Shown here in pieces: positions 8,018 to 17,237 of a stretch of 56,341 nucleotides of DNA. This stretch comes from Actinobacteria bacterium Ga0077560. Lineage in GTDB: Bacteria; Actinomycetota; Thermoleophilia; Miltoncostaeales; Miltoncostaeaceae. The DNA lies in NCBI GenBank assembly GCA_001464275.1, contig LNFL01000141.1:1-56341 (forward strand), given 5' to 3'. Position 1 is the first letter of the stretch. Each line of letters starts with the position of its first letter. The notes under the pieces are model-generated. The model made no database searches. It saw only the letters and a list, made by a program, of their open reading frames with translations, and had not been told where the DNA came from. A program made the translations under genes and the position numbers.

Positions 8018-9202
8018 TTACGCTGTAAGTGCGGGAAGCGTCTCGCGCAGGGCGGTGAGGACCGTCTCCAGGTCCGGCCGGCCGACCACCAGCGGCGGCA
8101 GGAACCGGATGGTGCGCGGGCCGGTGGCGTTCACCAGGATGCCCCGGTCGAGCATGGCCGAGACCAGCTCGCCGGCGTTGGCCCGCGGAAGGTCCAGACC
8201 GCACATGAGGCCCCGCCCGCGCGCCTCGGTGGCGAGCCCGTCGTCCACCAGCGTCTGAAGCGCGCCCAGAAACCAGGCGCCCTCCTCGCGCACATGCGCC
8301 TGCAGTGCCGGGTCGTCCAGGACCCCGGTGGCGGCCAGGCCCGCCGCGCAGGCCAGGGGCCCGGCGGCGAAGGTGGAGCCGTGGTCTCCCGGCTGGAACG
8401 TCGCGTCGATGCCGGGCCGTGCGGTGATCGCGCCGATGGGCATGCCGCCGCCCAGGCTCTTGGCGAGGGTCATCACGTCCGGCTCGACCCCCACGCCCTG
8501 ATAGGCGAACAGGGGGCCGGTGCGGGCCAGGCCGGTCTGGATCTCGTCGAACACCAGCAGCGCGCCGTGCCGGTCGCACAGCTCGCGGGCCAGGCGCAGC
8601 ATCTCGGGCGGGGTGGGGTGCACGCCGCTCTCGCCCTGGACCACCTCCATGAACACCGCGGCCGTCTGCGGGCCGATCGCGGCCTGCAGCCCCTCCAGGT
8701 CCTGGCGGTCCACGTGGACCACCCCGGGCAGCAGCGGCCGGAACGCGTCCTGCTTGCCCGGCTGGCCGGTGAGCGTGAGCGCCCCGTAGGTGCGGCCGTG
8801 GAAGCTGTCCACCAGGGCGACCACCTCGGGGCGGTCGTGGCCGGCGTGCTTGCGGCAGAGCTTGAGCGCCGCCTCCACCGCCTCCGTGCCGGAGTTGCAG
8901 AAGAACACCCGGCCGCCCATCGAGCGGTCCCGGATCCACTCCGCCAGCGCGATCATCGGCTCGGTGTAGTAGAGGTTCGAGACGTGGATGAGCCGGGCGG
9001 CCTGCTCCTGGATCGCCGCCACCACGGCGGGGTGGGAGTGGCCGACGTTCATCGTGGAGATGCCGGCGACGCAGTCGATGTACCGCCGCCCATCGGCGTC
9101 GAACAGGCCGGCGCCCTCGCCGCGCACGAACTGCACAGGCTGCCGCTTGTAGTTCGACATGAGCGCCCGCTGTTCGCGCTCGACCAGGTGCTCGTCGATC
9201 AT
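8018..9202 (-). CDS. argD: Acetylornithine aminotransferase
   Basis: 394 residues, a class III PLP aminotransferase converting N-acetylglutamate semialdehyde to N-acetylornithine in arginine synthesis. Visible marks: FCNSGTEAVEAALKLCRK near residue 101, SFHGRTYGALTLTG near 133, LVFDEIQTGLARTG with the cofactor aspartate D219, and PDVMTLAKSLGGG with the Schiff-base lysine K248. The ATG at 9202 overlaps the argB stop (ATGA); an open extension upstream overlaps argB wholesale and is rejected. It is the last gene of the pheST-argCJBD run and ends in TAA at 8018. Confidence 0.94.
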   Translation of the reverse strand: MIDEHLVEREQRALMSNYKRQPVQFVRGEGAGLFDADGRRYIDCVAGISTMNVGHSHPAVVAAIQEQAARLIHVSNLYYTEPMIALAEWIRDRSMGGRVFFCNSGTEAVEAALKLCRKHAGHDRPEVVALVDSFHGRTYGALTLTGQPGKQDAFRPLLPGVVHVDRQDLEGLQAAIGPQTAAVFMEVVQGESGVHPTPPEMLRLARELCDRHGALLVFDEIQTGLARTGPLFAYQGVGVEPDVMTLAKSLGGGMPIGAITARPGIDATFQPGDHGSTFAAGPLACAAGLAATGVLDDPALQAHVREEGAWFLGALQTLVDDGLATEARGRGLMCGLDLPRANAGELVSAMLDRGILVNATGPRTIRFLPPLVVGRPDLETVLTALRETLPALTA

Positions 9203-10095
9203 GCGGTGATCTTCGTGCCGATGCCGGCCTCGGTGAACAGCTCCATCAGCACCGAGTGCGGCACCCGGCCGTCCACGATCTGCGCGGCCTCCACGCCGTG
9301 GGCCAGCGCGTCGCGCACGCCGGCGAGCTTGGGGAGCATGCCGCCGGTGATAATCCCCTGGGCGATCATCTCCTCCAGCTCCAGCAGCGTGCACTCGCTG
9401 ATCAGCGACGACGGGTCCGCCGGGTCGCGGTAGAGCCCCTCCACGTCGGTCAGGAACAGCACCTTCCGGGCCTTCAGGGCTCCGGCGAGGCTGCCGGCGA
9501 CGGTGTCGGCGTTCAGGTTGAAGCTCTGGCCGGTGCCGTCGACGCCCACCGAGGCCACCACCGGCACGAAGTCCGCCAGACGCTGCAGCACGGTGGGGTT
9601 GATGGCCTCCACCCGCCCCACGAACCCGATGTCCTTGCCGTTCGGGGTCTGCTTGGACGCGCGGATGAGGTTGCCGTCGTCCCCGGCCAGGCCCACCGCC
9701 GGGACCCCCGCCACGTGCAGCTGGGCGACGATCTCCTTGTTGATCTTGCCCACCAGCACCATCTTGGCGAGCTCCATGGTGGGCGCGTCGGTGACGCGCA
9801 GCCCGTCCACGAACCGCACCTCGAGGCCCAGCAGGTCCGAGTAGCGCGAGATGTCGGGCCCGCCGCCGTGCACCACGACGGGGTTCATCCCCACCAGCTT
9901 CAGCAGCGCGATGTCCCGCGCGAACGAGGCCTTCAGCTCCGGCGTCACCATCGCCGCCCCGCCGTACTTCACCACGATCGTGTGACCGGCGAAGTCCCGG
10001 ATGTACGGCAGCGCCTCCAGCAGCACGGCGACACGGGCCTCCAGGCCCTCGCGCCGGTCGGCGAAGCTCGTGGTGGGGTGTCCGTGGGTGCCCAT
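9199..10095 (-). CDS. argB: Acetylglutamate kinase
   Basis: 298 residues of the amino acid kinase family; phosphorylates N-acetylglutamate, usually the regulated step of the cyclic arginine pathway. Diagnostic blocks: IVVKYGGAAM near residue 40, VVHGGGPDIS near 75 and FLTDVEGLYRD in the C-terminal nucleotide-binding part. About 35 residues precede the first strand; such N-terminal helices are found in arginine-sensitive hexameric enzymes, so feedback inhibition is plausible (inference). The ATG at 10095 lies only 13 bases after the FG-GAP gene stop, so the two are probably co-transcribed; the stop overlaps the argD start. Confidence 0.95.
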   Translation of the reverse strand: MGTHGHPTTSFADRREGLEARVAVLLEALPYIRDFAGHTIVVKYGGAAMVTPELKASFARDIALLKLVGMNPVVVHGGGPDISRYSDLLGLEVRFVDGLRVTDAPTMELAKMVLVGKINKEIVAQLHVAGVPAVGLAGDDGNLIRASKQTPNGKDIGFVGRVEAINPTVLQRLADFVPVVASVGVDGTGQSFNLNADTVAGSLAGALKARKVLFLTDVEGLYRDPADPSSLISECTLLELEEMIAQGIITGGMLPKLAGVRDALAHGVEAAQIVDGRVPHSVLMELFTEAGIGTKITA

Positions 10096-10108
10096 CAGGG
10101 CGGGCAGA

Positions 10109-12304
10109 CTATCGTGCCGACCGGCCCGTCCGGAGTGCGACGGCGACCCGGGCCAGCGCGGGACGCACGATGAGGGTGGTCGAGACCCCGCGCAGCCGCA
10201 CCTCGTACCGCCCGGCGCCGAGGAGCACGCGTCCCACGCGGGTCGGGAGCACGATGCGGTTCAGCCCGGGCCGGGTGCGGTACGCCTTCGAGACGATCGC
10301 CCGGCGGGCCGCGCGCCGCGACACGTCCACGCGCACGGTGACCCGGCTCTGGATGCGGAAGCTCACCGCGATCCGGCACGGCGCCCCGATGAGCGGGCTG
10401 CGCACGCAGGTGGTGCGGAAGCCGGTCACCGCCACGCGGCGGGATCCGCCGTCGGACGCGCCGCCGCCGGAGCCCAGCACCTCGAGCGTCACCTCGCCGG
10501 TGTCCGCCCCCGCCAGGTCGGCCATGGTGACCGTGTACTCGCGCCGGGGCGTCGCGATGAGCGGGGTCCCCGAGATGACACCCGTCGAGGAGTCCATCGT
10601 GAGGCCGGCCGGCAGCGGCGGGGACACCGTAAACGTGGAGGTGCCGGTGCGGCGCATCGTCACGGGGCCCACCGGCGTGAGGGCGGCCCCCACACGGCCC
10701 GTGATGGTGCTGGAGCTGTAGCTCACCTGGGAGGCGCCGTAGCCCAGCACGATGTCCAGCGCGCCGGCATCGGTGCGGCCGAACGGGTCGGCGTACCGGG
10801 ACCCCACCACCGCGTCCGGGCGGCCGTCCCCGGTGAGGTCGCCGCCCCCGAACACCCAGGACCCGGCCTGATCGCCGTATGCGGCGCCCCGCACGACGGT
10901 CGCGGCGCCGTCGGGCTGGGCCAGGTTGAGCCGCCCGGCGGCCGGCAGGGCGGTGACCAGGTAGGCGGCGCCCACGTTGGAGATGCCGGGCATGTCGACC
11001 CCGTTGGCGCCCAGCAGCAGGTCGCCGCGGCCGTCGCCGGTCACGTCGCCCACCGCCGCCACCGACACACCCAGCTGGTCGCCGCCCAGGGCGCCGTCCA
11101 CACGCACCGATCGGGTGCCGAGGTCCGCGAGGTCCACCGGCCGGGTGTCGGACGATCCACGCACGAAGAAGACCGCGCCGTTGTCGATCCGCCCCGGGGC
11201 GTCGGCGCGATGCGCGCCGAGCAGCAGCTCGCTGCGGCCGTCACCGTCGGTGTCGCCGACGGCGCCCACCGAGATGCCCAGCTGGTCGCCCGCCGCCGCG
11301 CCGTCCACCCGGAAGCCGCGGGTGCCGGCGTCGGGACCGCCCATGTCGAGCGGGGCTGGGTTCGGGCTCCCGAAGATGACGTACGCGGCACCGGCCTCGG
11401 CGCGGCCGCCGGCGGGGCCGCCCGGGTCGTACTGCGGCGCCGACACCAGCAGGTCGGGCCGCGTGTCGCCGTTCACGTCACCGGCCGCCGCGACGCGGCC
11501 GCCGAACTGGTCGCCGGTGGTCGCCCCGTCGAAGCGGATCACCCGCGGATCCGGGTTCGCCAGGTCGATCCCCGACGGCGAGGCGGAGCCGAGGATGAGG
11601 AACGCCGACCCCGACGCGTTGCGGGTGTTCGCGTCCGCGCGGGCCGATCCCACCAGGATGTCGGCGAAACCGTCGCCGTTCACGTCGCCCGCGCCGGCGA
11701 CCGACGCCCCCAGCTCGTCGCCCGCCGCGGCCCCGTCGAACCGGACCCCCCGGTTCCCCAGGGACGCCAGGTCGATGGGCGTCCGCGCGTTGCCCCCGAA
11801 GATCACATAGACCGATCCGGCGCTGGTGCGGGCGCCGTTGTCGGTGGCGTAGGCGCCGATCACCAGGTCCGCCCGGCCGTCCCCGTTGAAGTCGCCGGCG
11901 GGGGCCACCGATACCCCGGCGCCGTCGCCGGTCGCGGCCCCGGCGATGCGCACGACGTTCTGCGGCGACGTGAGGTCCGTGCCGCCGGGCCGGAAGGGGC
12001 CGAAGGCGAGGAACGCCGACCCGGCGTCGACCCGCCCGAAGGGATCCGCCTGCCACGCCCCCACCAGCAGGTCGCGGGCGCCGTCACCGTCGAAGTCGCC
12101 GATGCCCGCCGCGGCGTCGCCGACGCGGTCGGACGGGGCGGCCCCGGAGACCCGGATGACGCCACCGGAGGGCGCCGAGAGGTCCAGCAATCCCGTCTGC
12201 TGGGGCAGGATTGCGCTCGCCCCGGCCGACCCCGCCAGCAACACGCCGAGGGCGACCGGGAGCGAACGAAGACGGCGTCGGGGGGTGCCCCAGCGAACAC
12301 TCAC
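10109..12304 (-). CDS. Secreted FG-GAP (integrin alpha-type) seven-bladed propeller protein
   Basis: 731 residues. A basic N-terminus and a hydrophobic segment ending AGSAGASA indicate a signal peptide. Seven FG-GAP/Ca-binding units follow at intervals of roughly 50-75 residues, each built on GDxxGDGxxDLLVGA (GDFDGDGARDLLVGA, GDFNGDGRADLVIGA, GDVNGDGFADILVGS, GDVNGDTRPDLLVSA, GDTDGDGRSELLLGA, GDVTGDGRGDLLLGA, GDLTGDGRPDAVVGS). This is exactly the number for one closed propeller. A putative Ig-like domain (PPLPAGLTMDSSTGVISGTP) and a basic beta-rich C-terminal domain with two cysteines follow. The family is extracellular and typically adhesive or ligand-binding. Start is GTG at 12304; TAGCGT lies six bases upstream, suggesting a leaderless transcript. 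It interrupts argJ-argB. Confidence 0.85.
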   Translation of the reverse strand: MSVRWGTPRRRLRSLPVALGVLLAGSAGASAILPQQTGLLDLSAPSGGVIRVSGAAPSDRVGDAAAGIGDFDGDGARDLLVGAWQADPFGRVDAGSAFLAFGPFRPGGTDLTSPQNVVRIAGAATGDGAGVSVAPAGDFNGDGRADLVIGAYATDNGARTSAGSVYVIFGGNARTPIDLASLGNRGVRFDGAAAGDELGASVAGAGDVNGDGFADILVGSARADANTRNASGSAFLILGSASPSGIDLANPDPRVIRFDGATTGDQFGGRVAAAGDVNGDTRPDLLVSAPQYDPGGPAGGRAEAGAAYVIFGSPNPAPLDMGGPDAGTRGFRVDGAAAGDQLGISVGAVGDTDGDGRSELLLGAHRADAPGRIDNGAVFFVRGSSDTRPVDLADLGTRSVRVDGALGGDQLGVSVAAVGDVTGDGRGDLLLGANGVDMPGISNVGAAYLVTALPAAGRLNLAQPDGAATVVRGAAYGDQAGSWVFGGGDLTGDGRPDAVVGSRYADPFGRTDAGALDIVLGYGASQVSYSSSTITGRVGAALTPVGPVTMRRTGTSTFTVSPPLPAGLTMDSSTGVISGTPLIATPRREYTVTMADLAGADTGEVTLEVLGSGGGASDGGSRRVAVTGFRTTCVRSPLIGAPCRIAVSFRIQSRVTVRVDVSRRAARRAIVSKAYRTRPGLNRIVLPTRVGRVLLGAGRYEVRLRGVSTTLIVRPALARVAVALRTGRSAR

Positions 12305-12383
12305 GGCGCCACGCTACCAGCGCCGCCCGACGATGGACTACAGCTTTTGTGAGGAGGACAACGCATTCCCTCCCCATGGCGTT

Positions 12384-12539
12384 TCAGAAGTGCTCGGCCG
12401 GTCCCGCTCGCAGGGCCGCAACGTCCGGCCGGTGCAACGTCGAGGCGTCGCCCAGCGGGTCGTCGTCCAGGGGCTCGAGCCGCGGCCGGAGCCCGGGAAG
12501 GCGATGCAGCAGCGACGCCAGCACCGTGATGATGCGCAT
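12384..12539 (-). CDS. Possible small protein of 51 residues between argJ and the FG-GAP gene
   Basis: An ATG-to-TGA frame encoding MRIITVLASLLHRLPGLRPR followed by an acidic middle and ending GPAEHF. It fills much of a 315-base gap and has the strong G/C third-position bias of real genes here. The N-terminus is mildly hydrophobic. Other frames across the gap give Arg/Pro/Ala-rich nonsense. There is no clear Shine-Dalgarno sequence before the ATG at 12539; a GGAGGG box sits about 28 bases upstream inside a small hairpin. No family recognised. Confidence 0.4.
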   Translation of the reverse strand: MRIITVLASLLHRLPGLRPRLEPLDDDPLGDASTLHRPDVAALRAGPAEHF

Positions 12540-12619
12540 GTGTCCGCCGAGGTCGGGGGAGGGTCATCCCTCCTATCGGCAGCTGGGGCCGCGCCGTCCA
12601 CTCCCCGGCGGGAATGCGC

Positions 12620-13843
12620 TCAGGTGCGGTACTCGGCGTTCAGGTTGACGTAGGCGTGCGTGAGGTCCGACGCCCAGAGCGCGAACGACCCGCTGCCCCG
12701 TCCCAGCGCGACCTCCACGTCGTACTCGGGCAGGGCCATCACCTCGGCGGCGCGCGGGTCCGACAGGGGCAGCCCGTCCAGGGTCACCGACAGGTCGGCG
12801 GGCACCCCCGGGGTGCGGGACAGCGCCTGGCCCACCGCCTGCGAGATGCGCCCCCAGTTCGGGTCGCGCCCGAAGATCGCGCACTTGACGAGCGGCGACT
12901 CGCCGATCGCCCGCGCGACGCGCTCCGCCTCGGGCTCGTCGCGCGCGCCGGTCACCACCACCCGCACCGCGTGCTCGGCGCCCTCGCCGTCCTTGACCAT
13001 CTGGATCGCGGCCCAGCGGCACACCGACACCACGGCATCGGACATGCGCTCCAGGTCACGGCCCGTCAGCGGCGCGCCCTCACCGTTGGCCATCACGATG
13101 AGCGTGTCGGAGGGGCTCATCTGGCCGTCCACGCTGATCCGGTTGAAGCTCTCCGCCGCCGCGCGGCGCGTGATCGCCTGCAGGTCCTCACCGGTGAGGG
13201 CGGCGTCGGTGGTGAGGTAGGCCAGCATGGTGGCCATCGTGGGGCGGATCATGCCCGCGCCCTTGGCGGCCATCCCCAGCAGGACCGGGCCGTCCGGCAG
13301 GTTCAGGCGGAACGCCCCGCCCTTGGGCGCCCGGTCGGTGGTGCAGATCGCCCGGTTGAAGTCGCCGCCGTGGGCGGCGTCCAGGTCGCCGCAGGCCGTG
13401 TCGATCGCGGGCAGCACACGGTCGAGGTTCACCCGCTCGCCGATGGTCCCCGTGCTGCACACCGCGACGTTCGCGGCGTCGATGCCCATGCGCTCGGCGG
13501 CCCGCTCCGACATCCGCCGGGCGTCGTCGAGCCCCGGCGAGCCGGTGGCGGCGTTCGCGGTCCCGGCGTTCACCACGACGGCCTGCAGGGCCGCGCGGTT
13601 GCGCGTCCTGTTGAGCCGCACCGGGGCGGACGGCAGCGCGTTGGTGGTGTCCACCATCCACGACACGGCGGGCCGCGTGCTGCGCAGCACGCCCAGGTCC
13701 AGCGCCCCGGAGGGCTTCAGGCCGCACGCGGTCGCCGCGGCGGCGAAGCCCGAGGGCGTCGTCACCGATCCGCCGGGCACGGGCTCCAGGATCACGGGCG
13801 CCCCGAGCCAGTCGGACCGCTCGATGGGTGCGAACTGGGTCAC
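12620..13843 (-). CDS. argJ: Bifunctional ornithine acetyltransferase / N-acetylglutamate synthase
   Basis: 407 residues. ArgJ recycles the acetyl group from N-acetylornithine to glutamate and, in bifunctional forms, also uses acetyl-CoA. The self-cleavage site is present as KGAGMIRPTMATMLAYLTTD; the threonine in MATML becomes the N-terminal nucleophile of the beta chain. VVVNAGTANAATG and the C-terminal EYRT end match the family. Start is GTG at 13843, overlapping the argC stop (GTGA); longer frames upstream lie inside argC. No argA-like gene is seen, consistent with a cyclic pathway. Confidence 0.95.
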   Translation of the reverse strand: MTQFAPIERSDWLGAPVILEPVPGGSVTTPSGFAAAATACGLKPSGALDLGVLRSTRPAVSWMVDTTNALPSAPVRLNRTRNRAALQAVVVNAGTANAATGSPGLDDARRMSERAAERMGIDAANVAVCSTGTIGERVNLDRVLPAIDTACGDLDAAHGGDFNRAICTTDRAPKGGAFRLNLPDGPVLLGMAAKGAGMIRPTMATMLAYLTTDAALTGEDLQAITRRAAAESFNRISVDGQMSPSDTLIVMANGEGAPLTGRDLERMSDAVVSVCRWAAIQMVKDGEGAEHAVRVVVTGARDEPEAERVARAIGESPLVKCAIFGRDPNWGRISQAVGQALSRTPGVPADLSVTLDGLPLSDPRAAEVMALPEYDVEVALGRGSGSFALWASDLTHAYVNLNAEYRT

Positions 13844-14823
13844 AGCCCCTCCGTCTCCGGTCGCCCGGCCATCAGGTTGAGATTCTGGAGCGCCTGCCCC
13901 GCCGCGCCCTTGCCGAGGTTGTCGATCACCCCGAAAGCGATCACCCGGCCGCGGGCGGTGTCCAGCACGGGACACACCTGGGCGAAGTTGGTGCGCTGCA
14001 CGGCCCGCATCCCCGGCGGTGTCTCGACCACCTCCACGAACGGGTGCCCGTCGTAGAACGCACGGTAGCGCGCCAGCAGGTCCGCCTGGGTCGCGGGTGC
14101 GTCGCCGGTCAGCCGGGCGTAACAGGTGGACAGCAGGCCGCGGTCGACCGGCACCAGGTGTGGGGTGAACACCACGTCGGTGCCCAGCTCCTGGGCGATC
14201 TCCGGGGCATGGCGGTGCGTGAGCACCTTGTAGGCGGAGACGCTCTCGGTGACCGAGCAGAAGTGCACGGTCTCGGTGGCCGTGCGCCCGGCGCCGCTCA
14301 CACCGCTCTTGGCGTCGATGACCACGTCCTCCAGCAGGCCGGCGAGCGGCAGCAGCGCGAGGATGCTGGCCTCCGGGTAGCAGCCGGGGTTGGCCACCAG
14401 CCGGGCCTCCCTGATCCGGTCCCGGTAGCGCTCGGGCAGCCCGTACACCGCCTCGGCCAGCAGGTCGGGACGCGGGTGGTCGAAGCCGTACCACTCCGGA
14501 TACAGGGCGGCGTCACGCAGGCGATGGTCGGCCGAGACGTCCACCACGCGCGCGCCGCGGTCCACCAGCTCCGAGACCAGCCGGGCGGCCTCGGCGTGGG
14601 GGTAGCAGACCGCCGCGAAGTCCCCCGGGGCGATCGCCTCCAGGTCGAGCTCGGTGAGCACGCGATCCACCCGGTACTGCGGGTGGATGTCGACGATGCG
14701 CTTGCCGGCGTCCCCGCGGGCCGTGACCGCCCCCAGCGTGAACCACGGGTGGGCGTCGACGAGCGCGGCCAGCTGCGACCCCGCGTATCCCGCGGCGCCC
14801 AGCACGTGGACGATGGCGCTCAT
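13840..14823 (-). CDS. argC: N-acetyl-gamma-glutamyl-phosphate reductase
   Basis: 327 residues; NADPH-dependent reduction of acetylglutamyl phosphate to the semialdehyde. The N-terminus has the Rossmann motif VLGAAGYAGSQLAAL. The catalytic cysteine is in VANPGCYPEASILA around residue 143, and the FTPHLVPVDRGLLSTCY block carries the family's conserved region. The ATG at 14823 overlaps the pheT stop (ATGA) and its own stop overlaps argJ, so pheT-argC-argJ look translationally coupled. Confidence 0.95.
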   Translation of the reverse strand: MSAIVHVLGAAGYAGSQLAALVDAHPWFTLGAVTARGDAGKRIVDIHPQYRVDRVLTELDLEAIAPGDFAAVCYPHAEAARLVSELVDRGARVVDVSADHRLRDAALYPEWYGFDHPRPDLLAEAVYGLPERYRDRIREARLVANPGCYPEASILALLPLAGLLEDVVIDAKSGVSGAGRTATETVHFCSVTESVSAYKVLTHRHAPEIAQELGTDVVFTPHLVPVDRGLLSTCYARLTGDAPATQADLLARYRAFYDGHPFVEVVETPPGMRAVQRTNFAQVCPVLDTARGRVIAFGVIDNLGKGAAGQALQNLNLMAGRPETEGL

Positions 14824-17237
14824 CCGCGCAGCTCCGCGCCGTGCCGCGCCTCGAGGGCGGCACGGACGGCGGCGACGGCGCCGGTGATCTCCTCGTCGGT
14901 GAGCGTGCGGCCGGGTTCGGCGATCTCCAGGCGCAGGGCGATGCTCACCTTCCCCTCGCCCACCTGGGCGCCCGCGTACCGGTCGAACACGCGCACGTCG
15001 CGCACCAGCGCGCCGCCCGCCTCACGGGCGGTCCGCACGAGGTCCGCGGCCCGCACCTCGTCGGCCACCACCAGGGCGAGGTCCCGGAGCGACGCCGGCA
15101 CCGTGAGCAGATCCTCGAACTGCCGGGGCTCGCGCGGGGCGGCCGCCAGCAGCGCCGCGAGGTCCAGCACCACGCCCGCGGCGGGTCCGCTGAGGTCGAA
15201 GTTCCGCAGCACCCGGGGGTGGATCTCGCCCACCCAGCCGACGGTGTGCTCGCCGCAGACCAGGCGCGTCTGGCGCACCGGGTGGAAGTACGGCGCGGCG
15301 TTCGGCACCTGCTCGGGGCGGACCCCGGCGGCGGCGCAGAGGGTGGTGGCCAGCCCGGTGGCGGCATGGATGTCCACGGCGGGGGCGGGGGTGCGCCAAT
15401 GGTCCTTGGCCGGCGTCCCGAACGACAGGGCCGCGAGGAACTCGCGCTCGTCGGCCAGGCCGTCGGGCCGCGGGGCGTAGGTGCGTCCCACCTCGAACAG
15501 GGCGCCGTGGGGCCGCTGATGCCGCTGGTTGCGCGCCGCCGCCCGCAGCAGCCCGGGCAGCATCGAGCGCCGCATGACCGCCATCTCCTCGGAGATGGGG
15601 TGGTCCAGGCGCACGACGTCCCGGCGCGGGTCGTCCTCGGCCATCTGCAGCCGGTCGGCGTCGTCCTCCGGGACGAAGCGGTAGGTGACCGCCTCGCTCA
15701 GCCCGAGGTCGCACGCCAGCCGGCTCAGGCGCAGCACCAGCTTCTGTGCGGGCGAGCGGCGGCCGTCGCCCATCAGGCGCGGGAGCAGCTCCGGGACGTG
15801 CTCGTAGCCGTGGATGCGGCCGACCTCCTCGATGAGGTCCGCCTCACGGCTCACGTCCTTGCGGCGCCAGTACGGCACCACGACCTCCACGGCGTCGGCG
15901 TCCCCCGTCACCGCGAAGCCCAGCCGCCCGAGCGTCGCCTCGGCCTCCGCGGCGGGCACGTCCATGCCCAGCAGCGCCGACGCCCGCGCGTGCCGCATCC
16001 GCACGGTCACCGGGTCGGGCGCGGGCCCGCCGGAGTCCAGCGTGCCGGGCACCAGCGTCGCGCCGCACAGCTCCACCATGAGCCGGCAGGCGATCGTCAT
16101 GCCGATCTGCGGGAGCTCCTGCGGCAGCACCTTCTCGAACCGCGAGCTGGACTCCGACCGCAGCCCGAGCGCGAGCGACGTGGTGAGGATCGTGGGGCCG
16201 TCGAAGCAGGCGGCCTCCATGAGCACGCGGGTGGTGCCGTCGTGCACCTCCACGTCCGCGGACCCCATGATCCCGGCGATCACCGCCGGCCGCTCGGCGT
16301 CGGCGATGACCAGCATGTCGGGGGTCAGCACCCGCCGCTGGTCGTCCAGCGTCGTCACCGGCTCGCCCTCGGTGGCGCGCCGCACCACGACGCCGGGTCC
16401 CGCCATGCGGTCCAGGTCGAAGGCGTGCAGCGGCTGCCCGGTGAGCAGCATCACGTAGTTGGTGATGTCCACGACGTTGCTGATGGAGCGCATGCCGGCG
16501 GCCTCGACGCGCGCGGCCAGCCACGCCGGGGACGGCCCCACGGTCACGCCCGTCAGCACCCGCGCCATGTAGCGGGGGCACAGGTCCGGGGCCTCGACCC
16601 GCAGCCAGACGTGATCCTCCACCGTCCCGGGCCCCGTGGCCTCGACCTCGGTGAGGTCCAGCGGGGTGAGCGGCGCGCCGGTCACCGCGTGCACCTCCCG
16701 CGCCATGCCGAACACCGACAGGCAGTCGGGCCGGTTGCTGGTGATCTCCAGCTCCAGCACGGTCTCGGCGATGGGCAGCACCTCGGCCAGCGGGGTTCCC
16801 GGCGCCGCCTCGGGCAGCTCCATGATCCCGCCGCCGTCCGAGCCCAGGCCGAGCTCCGTGTCGCTGCAGAGCATCCCGAAGCTCTCCACACCGCGCAGCT
16901 TCGCCGTGCCCAGCGGGGGCCGGCCGGGCAGCACGGCGCCCGGCAGCGCGACCGCCACGGTCAGGCCGGCGCGGGCGTTGGGCGCGCCGCACACGATGGT
17001 GCGCGGCTCGGGCTCACCGACATCGACGGTGCACACGCGCAGCCGGTCGGCGTTGGGGTGCTGGACCGCCTCCACGACGTGCCCCACACGGAAGTTGGCC
17101 AGGTTGCCGTCCGTCTCGGGAACGCGCTCCTCCAGGCCCTCCACGGCGGTGCCGGTGTCCGCGAGCCGCTCCGCCAGCTCCGCGGCGGGCAGCCCCGGGT
17201 CGACGTGCTCGCGCAGCCACGACAGGGGCAGCTTCAC
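14820..17237 (-). CDS. pheT: Phenylalanine-tRNA ligase beta subunit
   Basis: 805 residues, the normal length of the long bacterial beta subunit. It begins VKLPLSWLREHVD, followed by the EMAP-type tRNA-binding domain (HPNADRLRVCTVDVG, IVCGAPN). Then come the B3/B4 editing region, B5 and the core catalytic-like domain (VGRIHGYEHVPE, RRSMLPGLLRAAARN), and the C-terminal FDX-ACB domain (VFDRYAGAQVGEGKVSIALR). Start is GTG at 17237, overlapping the pheS stop (GTGA); longer open sequence upstream lies within pheS. It pairs with PheS as an alpha2-beta2 enzyme. Confidence 0.96.
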   Translation of the reverse strand: MKLPLSWLREHVDPGLPAAELAERLADTGTAVEGLEERVPETDGNLANFRVGHVVEAVQHPNADRLRVCTVDVGEPEPRTIVCGAPNARAGLTVAVALPGAVLPGRPPLGTAKLRGVESFGMLCSDTELGLGSDGGGIMELPEAAPGTPLAEVLPIAETVLELEITSNRPDCLSVFGMAREVHAVTGAPLTPLDLTEVEATGPGTVEDHVWLRVEAPDLCPRYMARVLTGVTVGPSPAWLAARVEAAGMRSISNVVDITNYVMLLTGQPLHAFDLDRMAGPGVVVRRATEGEPVTTLDDQRRVLTPDMLVIADAERPAVIAGIMGSADVEVHDGTTRVLMEAACFDGPTILTTSLALGLRSESSSRFEKVLPQELPQIGMTIACRLMVELCGATLVPGTLDSGGPAPDPVTVRMRHARASALLGMDVPAAEAEATLGRLGFAVTGDADAVEVVVPYWRRKDVSREADLIEEVGRIHGYEHVPELLPRLMGDGRRSPAQKLVLRLSRLACDLGLSEAVTYRFVPEDDADRLQMAEDDPRRDVVRLDHPISEEMAVMRRSMLPGLLRAAARNQRHQRPHGALFEVGRTYAPRPDGLADEREFLAALSFGTPAKDHWRTPAPAVDIHAATGLATTLCAAAGVRPEQVPNAAPYFHPVRQTRLVCGEHTVGWVGEIHPRVLRNFDLSGPAAGVVLDLAALLAAAPREPRQFEDLLTVPASLRDLALVVADEVRAADLVRTAREAGGALVRDVRVFDRYAGAQVGEGKVSIALRLEIAEPGRTLTDEEITGAVAAVRAALEARHGAELRG

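Noticed and set aside
12573..12580. GCCGATAG, a second sigma-28 -10 candidate before the 51-residue ORF
   Set aside because: No TAAA-like -35 exists 15 bases upstream, and the context is not motility-related.
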